Shown: one piece after another, positions 61,429 to 64,000 of the stretch
Numbering within the stretch: the first letter of the stretch is position 1
How the letters are laid out: each line of letters starts with the position of its first letter
DNA from: Solirubrobacter soli DSM 22325
GTDB taxonomy: Bacteria > Actinomycetota > Thermoleophilia > Solirubrobacterales > Solirubrobacteraceae
Assembly: GCF_000423665.1 (NCBI RefSeq)
Contig: NZ_KE384070.1
Coordinates: 98,669-162,668, forward strand
Length of the DNA stretch: 64,000 nt
Direction of reading: 5' to 3'
Made by a program: the position numbers and the translations under genes
The notes under the pieces: model-generated
The model's database searches: none
Seen by the model: the letters and a program-made list of their open reading frames with translations, nothing else
Told to the model about the DNA's origin: nothing

Positions 61429-62445
61429 TCACGAAAGGCCGAAGTCGACGATGTTTGGAAGGCGGTAGTCGACGTCGTAGGCCCGCGGCCCGACCGTCGA
61501 GAACCCGGACGCGCTGACCGTGAGGGTCAGCGTTGCGAGCGCGCGGACGCCGTCCAGTCGCCAGCGCCCGCCGGCATCCGCGACGAGGTCTGTGACGCGC
61601 AGTTCGGAGGGCGCTCCGACGAGCTCGATGACACCCGCGGCCAATCCGGCGTTGAGCACCAGGACGCCGTCACCTGGCAGCGCGGCGCGTGTGAGCGTCG
61701 CGCTCGCGCCTGTGCCGGTGAACGTGAAGGCCTGCGCGGTCGCTCCGGCCGCGCGCGTCCGTCGCAGCGGCGCCGCGAGCGTGACCTGCCGGCTCATCGC
61801 GTCGACGCCTGCGATCTGCGCGTGCTCGAGCGTCGCTTCATCGCCCAGGGCGAGGACGCCATTCGCGGAGCTGCACCCCGCGACGGAGGTGACGCGCACC
61901 GTCTTGGCTCCGCCCGCGGCGGGCGCGCTCAGCGTCGTGGCGCCGGCGGCTGCGGTGAGCGTGCGCTCGCGCACCGTCGCACCGACCGGATGTGTCGTTG
62001 CGAGCGGGATCCGCAGTGCGGCGAACGTCGGCGGCGCGAGAGGCGCGCTGAGCGCGAGGCGCGCGCCGGCGACCGGCGGCTGCGGGAAGGCGACCGCGGT
62101 CACCGTGCCGACGAGCGCGGTCGGTGGCGGCTCGATCGCGAGGTCGGATGGTCGGAACGGCAGGACGGTGCCGCTCGGGAGGGTGAAGTCGACCTCGAGC
62201 GCCGGCAGATCGTCGAACTCGAGACGCGCCGACAGGTCCCGGGCGATGCCGTCCAGCCCGGGGACCGCGAGATCAGGGCGGCCGGACAGCACCAGGTAGC
62301 CGCCCGAGGCGATGTGTGCGTACGTGTGCGGCGACGTCGTCGTCGCGCCGGCGACGCGGCGCGCGCCGCGGGTGGCGGCATCGACGACGCGGACCACGAC
62401 GAGCGCCGAGGTCGTGACGGGTTCGGGGATCGTGACCGCTGCCAT
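61429..62445 (-). CDS. Unknown beta-rich eCIS protein between cap and sheath genes
   Basis: 338 residues. Mostly short beta-strands with Ala/Thr/Val repeats; the last 60 residues (VTDLVADAGGRWRLDGVRALATLTLTVSASGFST) resemble a carboxypeptidase-regulatory/Ig-like fold. No enzyme motif and no membrane segment. The ATG at 62445 overlaps the cap gene's TGA by one base. It may decorate the sheath or extend the cap. Not a member of the standard Afp set as far as I can tell. Confidence 0.65.
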   Translation of the reverse strand: MAAVTIPEPVTTSALVVVRVVDAATRGARRVAGATTTSPHTYAHIASGGYLVLSGRPDLAVPGLDGIARDLSARLEFDDLPALEVDFTLPSGTVLPFRPSDLAIEPPPTALVGTVTAVAFPQPPVAGARLALSAPLAPPTFAALRIPLATTHPVGATVRERTLTAAAGATTLSAPAAGGAKTVRVTSVAGCSSANGVLALGDEATLEHAQIAGVDAMSRQVTLAAPLRRTRAAGATAQAFTFTGTGASATLTRAALPGDGVLVLNAGLAAGVIELVGAPSELRVTDLVADAGGRWRLDGVRALATLTLTVSASGFSTVGPRAYDVDYRLPNIVDFGLS

Positions 62446-63029
62446 CACGCCTCCGCCTGCGCGACGTCGAGGCGCCGGGTGAGTACGGGCGACGTGGGAA
62501 TGGGCGGGAGGTGCGACGCGATGTCGACGACCTGCATCCGCACGGGCACCGCGAGCCGGAACGGCGCCTGCAGCGTGTACCAGAGGTTGCTGTCTTCGGA
62601 GAGCGTCGTGGTCTCGATGCTCAGCCGCAGCTCGGCGTCGGTGCCGGCCATGGTCTCCTCGAGGTCGGAACCGCGCAGGCGCACGTGGTCGTTGACGACC
62701 TGCAGCACGCGACCGGTGAGCGAGAGCCGCGCCTTGGGCTCCGGGTGCAACGCGGTGATCAGGTACGAGAGATCGAGCGGCAGCGAACGGTGGGCGATCG
62801 CGTCGTCGGCTGGGCGCCGCAGCGGCGCGTTGTACAGGTCCGGCTGCACTGTGACGCGGTAGAGCCACAGCGAGACCGCGGTGGTGATGTTGTCCTTGTC
62901 CAGTTCCGCGGGCGAGCGGAGGTCGATCGCGACCGTCGCCAGGTCGGCCTCAAGGCTGTCGGTGATGTGGCGCTTGAGGAGCGCCCTCAACGTCACCGTC
63001 GCGGCCCGCAACGCGGAGTAGTCGGTCAC
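62445..63029 (-). CDS. DUF4255/Pvc16 family tail-terminator (cap) protein (Afp16-like)
   Basis: 194 residues. ALRAATVTLRALLKRHI, then VAIDLRSPAELDK, VSLWLYRVTVQPDLYNAPLRR and LPLDLSYLITAL define the Pvc16 N-terminal family. It caps the distal tube end and fixes sheath length. GTG start at 63029; a -10-like TTGGAT ends 7 bases upstream, so the message may be leaderless. First gene of the eCIS operon. Confidence 0.92.
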   Translation of the reverse strand: MTDYSALRAATVTLRALLKRHITDSLEADLATVAIDLRSPAELDKDNITTAVSLWLYRVTVQPDLYNAPLRRPADDAIAHRSLPLDLSYLITALHPEPKARLSLTGRVLQVVNDHVRLRGSDLEETMAGTDAELRLSIETTTLSEDSNLWYTLQAPFRLAVPVRMQVVDIASHLPPIPTSPVLTRRLDVAQAEA

Positions 63030-63036
63030 GCAAACG

Positions 63037-63079
63037 ATCCAACACGGCCGCCGTCACGCGACCGTCACGTCGCGGTCAC
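63037..63079 (-). promoter_or_regulatory. SARP-type operator and promoter of the eCIS operon
   Basis: On the minus strand three heptamers, GTGACCG (63079-63073), GTGACGG (63068-63062) and GTGACGG (63057-63051), start exactly 11 bp apart with 4-bp gaps. Eight bases after the last lies TTGGAT (63042-63037), close to the actinobacterial -10 TAGGAT. The GTG of the cap gene begins 7 bases later. This spacing is the known layout of SARP-activated promoters, and a SARP gene lies just upstream. Confidence 0.7.
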
Positions 63080-63282
63080 CACTCGCGCGGCATGTCGTCC
63101 GGGACGCTCGCCAACCACCGCTCGATCAGGTTCAGGGCCTCGGCACGGTCGGCGACCACGACGGTGTTCCGGCTCTCGCCTTCGCCGGTCGTGATCCGGA
63201 TTCGGACGTGATCGGGTGCGACTCCTTCGACCCAGACGGACACGACCAGCACCGCGGTAGGGCTCGGTTCTACGAGATGCAC
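63076..63282 (-). CDS. Small unknown protein between regulator and eCIS operon
   Basis: 68 residues, GTG start at 63282. Reads VSVWVEGVAPDHVRIRITTGEGESRNTVVVADRAEALNLIERWLASVPDD, a plausible small alpha/beta fold (strand, strand, strand, helix). It lies 36 bases after the regulator gene, same strand, and its stop overlaps the first operator repeat. No family recognised. No clear ribosome binding site; translation may be reinitiated after the regulator. Confidence 0.55.
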   Translation of the reverse strand: MHLVEPSPTAVLVVSVWVEGVAPDHVRIRITTGEGESRNTVVVADRAEALNLIERWLASVPDDMPREW

Positions 63283-63318
63283 GGCCGCGCATCGTGCACG
63301 TACCGCGTCAGCCAGCCG

Positions 63319-64000
63319 TCACCGCAGGCGTACGTCAGGCAAGAGATCGCGCATGAGTGCGGACGGCTGGCAGCCGAGCGTCGACCGCAGCAGGCTCTCG
63401 AACAGGTGGTACTGACGGAGCGCCTCGGCGATGTTGCCCTCGGCCACGTGGAGCTTGACGAGCGCACGGTGCGCGCTCTCGCGCAGCGGCTCGCAGGCGA
63501 CCGCCGCGAACGCCGCCTCAGCGGCGTCGACGAAGCGGCGGCACGCGATCAGCGACTCGCATGCGCACTCCAGCGCCTGAAGTCGCTGGAAGCGCAGGTG
63601 CTCGCGCTCGATCAGCACCCAGTCGTCGTACCAACCGGGCAGTAACTCACCCGCTGACGCGATCAGCTCGAGCTCCTCGCTCGTCGGCGCCTCGCGGGTG
63701 GAGAGCAGCCGGGCGGACAGCGCCGCGATCTCGGCGACGTCGGTGCGCATCTCGGCGCTAAGCGCGATCGTCCCGTTTCGGCTCTCGACGATCGGCACGT
63801 CGAGCCGTCGCGCCCGCCAGAGCGCGCTGCGCAGGCTTGCGGACGCATGGTCGTCGTCGACGTCCAGCCACAGCGAGCACGCGAGGAACTGACGGCGGAC
63901 CGGCGCGCGCTGCAGCGCCAGGAATGCGATCACCCGTTCAGCTGAGTGCGGCAGCACGATGCTGCCGCCGGCATTGGACACCTCAAAGCGCTGAAGCAGC
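63319..64000 (-). CDS. SARP/BTAD-family transcriptional activator (5' end cut by window)
   Basis: About 227 residues visible. The frame continues past a GTG at 63981 to the window edge (LLQRFEVSNAGG...), so the true start is outside. The N-terminal winged-helix DNA-binding domain (SAERVIAFLALQRAPVRR...ASLRSALWRARRL) is followed by the BTAD helical domain (LLPGWYDDWVLIEREHLRFQRLQALE...LRESAHRALVKLHVAEGNIAEALRQYHLF). SARPs activate gene clusters by binding 11-bp-spaced direct repeats, which occur just downstream of this gene. Confidence 0.9.
   Translation of the reverse strand, partial: LLQRFEVSNAGGSIVLPHSAERVIAFLALQRAPVRRQFLACSLWLDVDDDHASASLRSALWRARRLDVPIVESRNGTIALSAEMRTDVAEIAALSARLLSTREAPTSEELELIASAGELLPGWYDDWVLIEREHLRFQRLQALECACESLIACRRFVDAAEAAFAAVACEPLRESAHRALVKLHVAEGNIAEALRQYHLFESLLRSTLGCQPSALMRDLLPDVRLR

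Larger units (their letters stand above)
30534..63029 (-). other. Extracellular contractile injection system (eCIS) operon
   Basis: Twenty-two genes on one strand; most start codons overlap the previous stop, so they are probably one transcript from near 63029. Order from the promoter: DUF4255 cap, unknown, sheath, tube, sheath, tube, small protein, LysM adapter, gpD-like, gpV-like, unknown, gp25, baseplate J, gpI-like, three fibre-like proteins, coiled-coil peptide, tape-measure candidate, AAA+ ATPase, giant effector, two unknowns. The AAA+ ATPase and DUF4255 protein, with no phage capsid, portal or T6SS membrane-complex genes, identify an Afp/PVC-like eCIS. Confidence 0.93.

Noticed and set aside
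59605..62862. A 1085-codon plus-strand open frame opposite the sheath and unknown eCIS genes
   Set aside because: High-GC antisense shadow: Arg/Gly/Asp-rich with no recognisable domain, lying over well-supported sheath genes.
30534..63029. A prophage instead of an eCIS
   Set aside because: No capsid, portal, terminase, integrase or lysis genes; the AAA+ ATPase and DUF4255 cap are eCIS markers.

Overview
The window is about 70% GC, densely coded, with many GTG starts and ATGA/GTGA start-stop overlaps. It suggests a high-GC actinobacterium; gene content and style fit Thermoleophilia (Solirubrobacter/Conexibacter-like), but that placement is an inference from protein style and not a database result. 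No rRNA, tRNA, insertion sequence, phage integrase or CRISPR array was seen, and no gap between genes exceeds about 160 bases.

Left part (1-30.5 kb), metabolism and regulation. A tight plus-strand operon (2024-10574) encodes glucose-6-phosphate dehydrogenase, a GH15 glucan/trehalose hydrolase, a GMC oxidoreductase, a type II NADH dehydrogenase and cytochrome bd oxidase (cydAB). The bd assembly exporter cydDC converges on it from the other strand. Next come a MalT-like LuxR regulator, a divergent NarL-type response regulator, a DUF1254/DUF1214 protein, a CPA2 cation/proton antiporter, a small membrane protein and an aldo/keto reductase. A complete Opp/Dpp-type peptide ABC transporter (21012-26204) with an amidohydrolase follows. 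Its promoter overlaps a perfect 18-bp palindrome and is followed by a decayed TetR gene; an intact TetR gene ends the cluster. A DUF1326 protein, a methyltransferase and an XRE-cupin regulator finish this part.

Right part (30.5-63.0 kb), an extracellular contractile injection system (eCIS). One minus-strand operon of 22 genes reads from a DUF4255/Pvc16 cap protein through sheath and tube (two of each), a small baseplate protein, a LysM tube adapter, a spike split into gpD-like and gpV-like genes, gp25, baseplate J, a gpI wedge fused to a beta-propeller, three fibre-like proteins sharing one N-terminal module, a coiled-coil peptide, a tape-measure candidate and the AAA+ ATPase. It ends with a 2221-residue effector candidate (annexin-like repeats, two hydrophobic stretches, PD-(D/E)xK-like nuclease motif) and two unknown small genes.

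Right edge: a SARP/BTAD-type activator gene, cut by the window end, lies upstream of the cluster. Between it and the cap gene are three heptamers at exact 11-bp spacing, 8 bp from a -10-like hexamer, which is the classic SARP operator layout. The cluster may therefore be switched on like a secondary-metabolite pathway.
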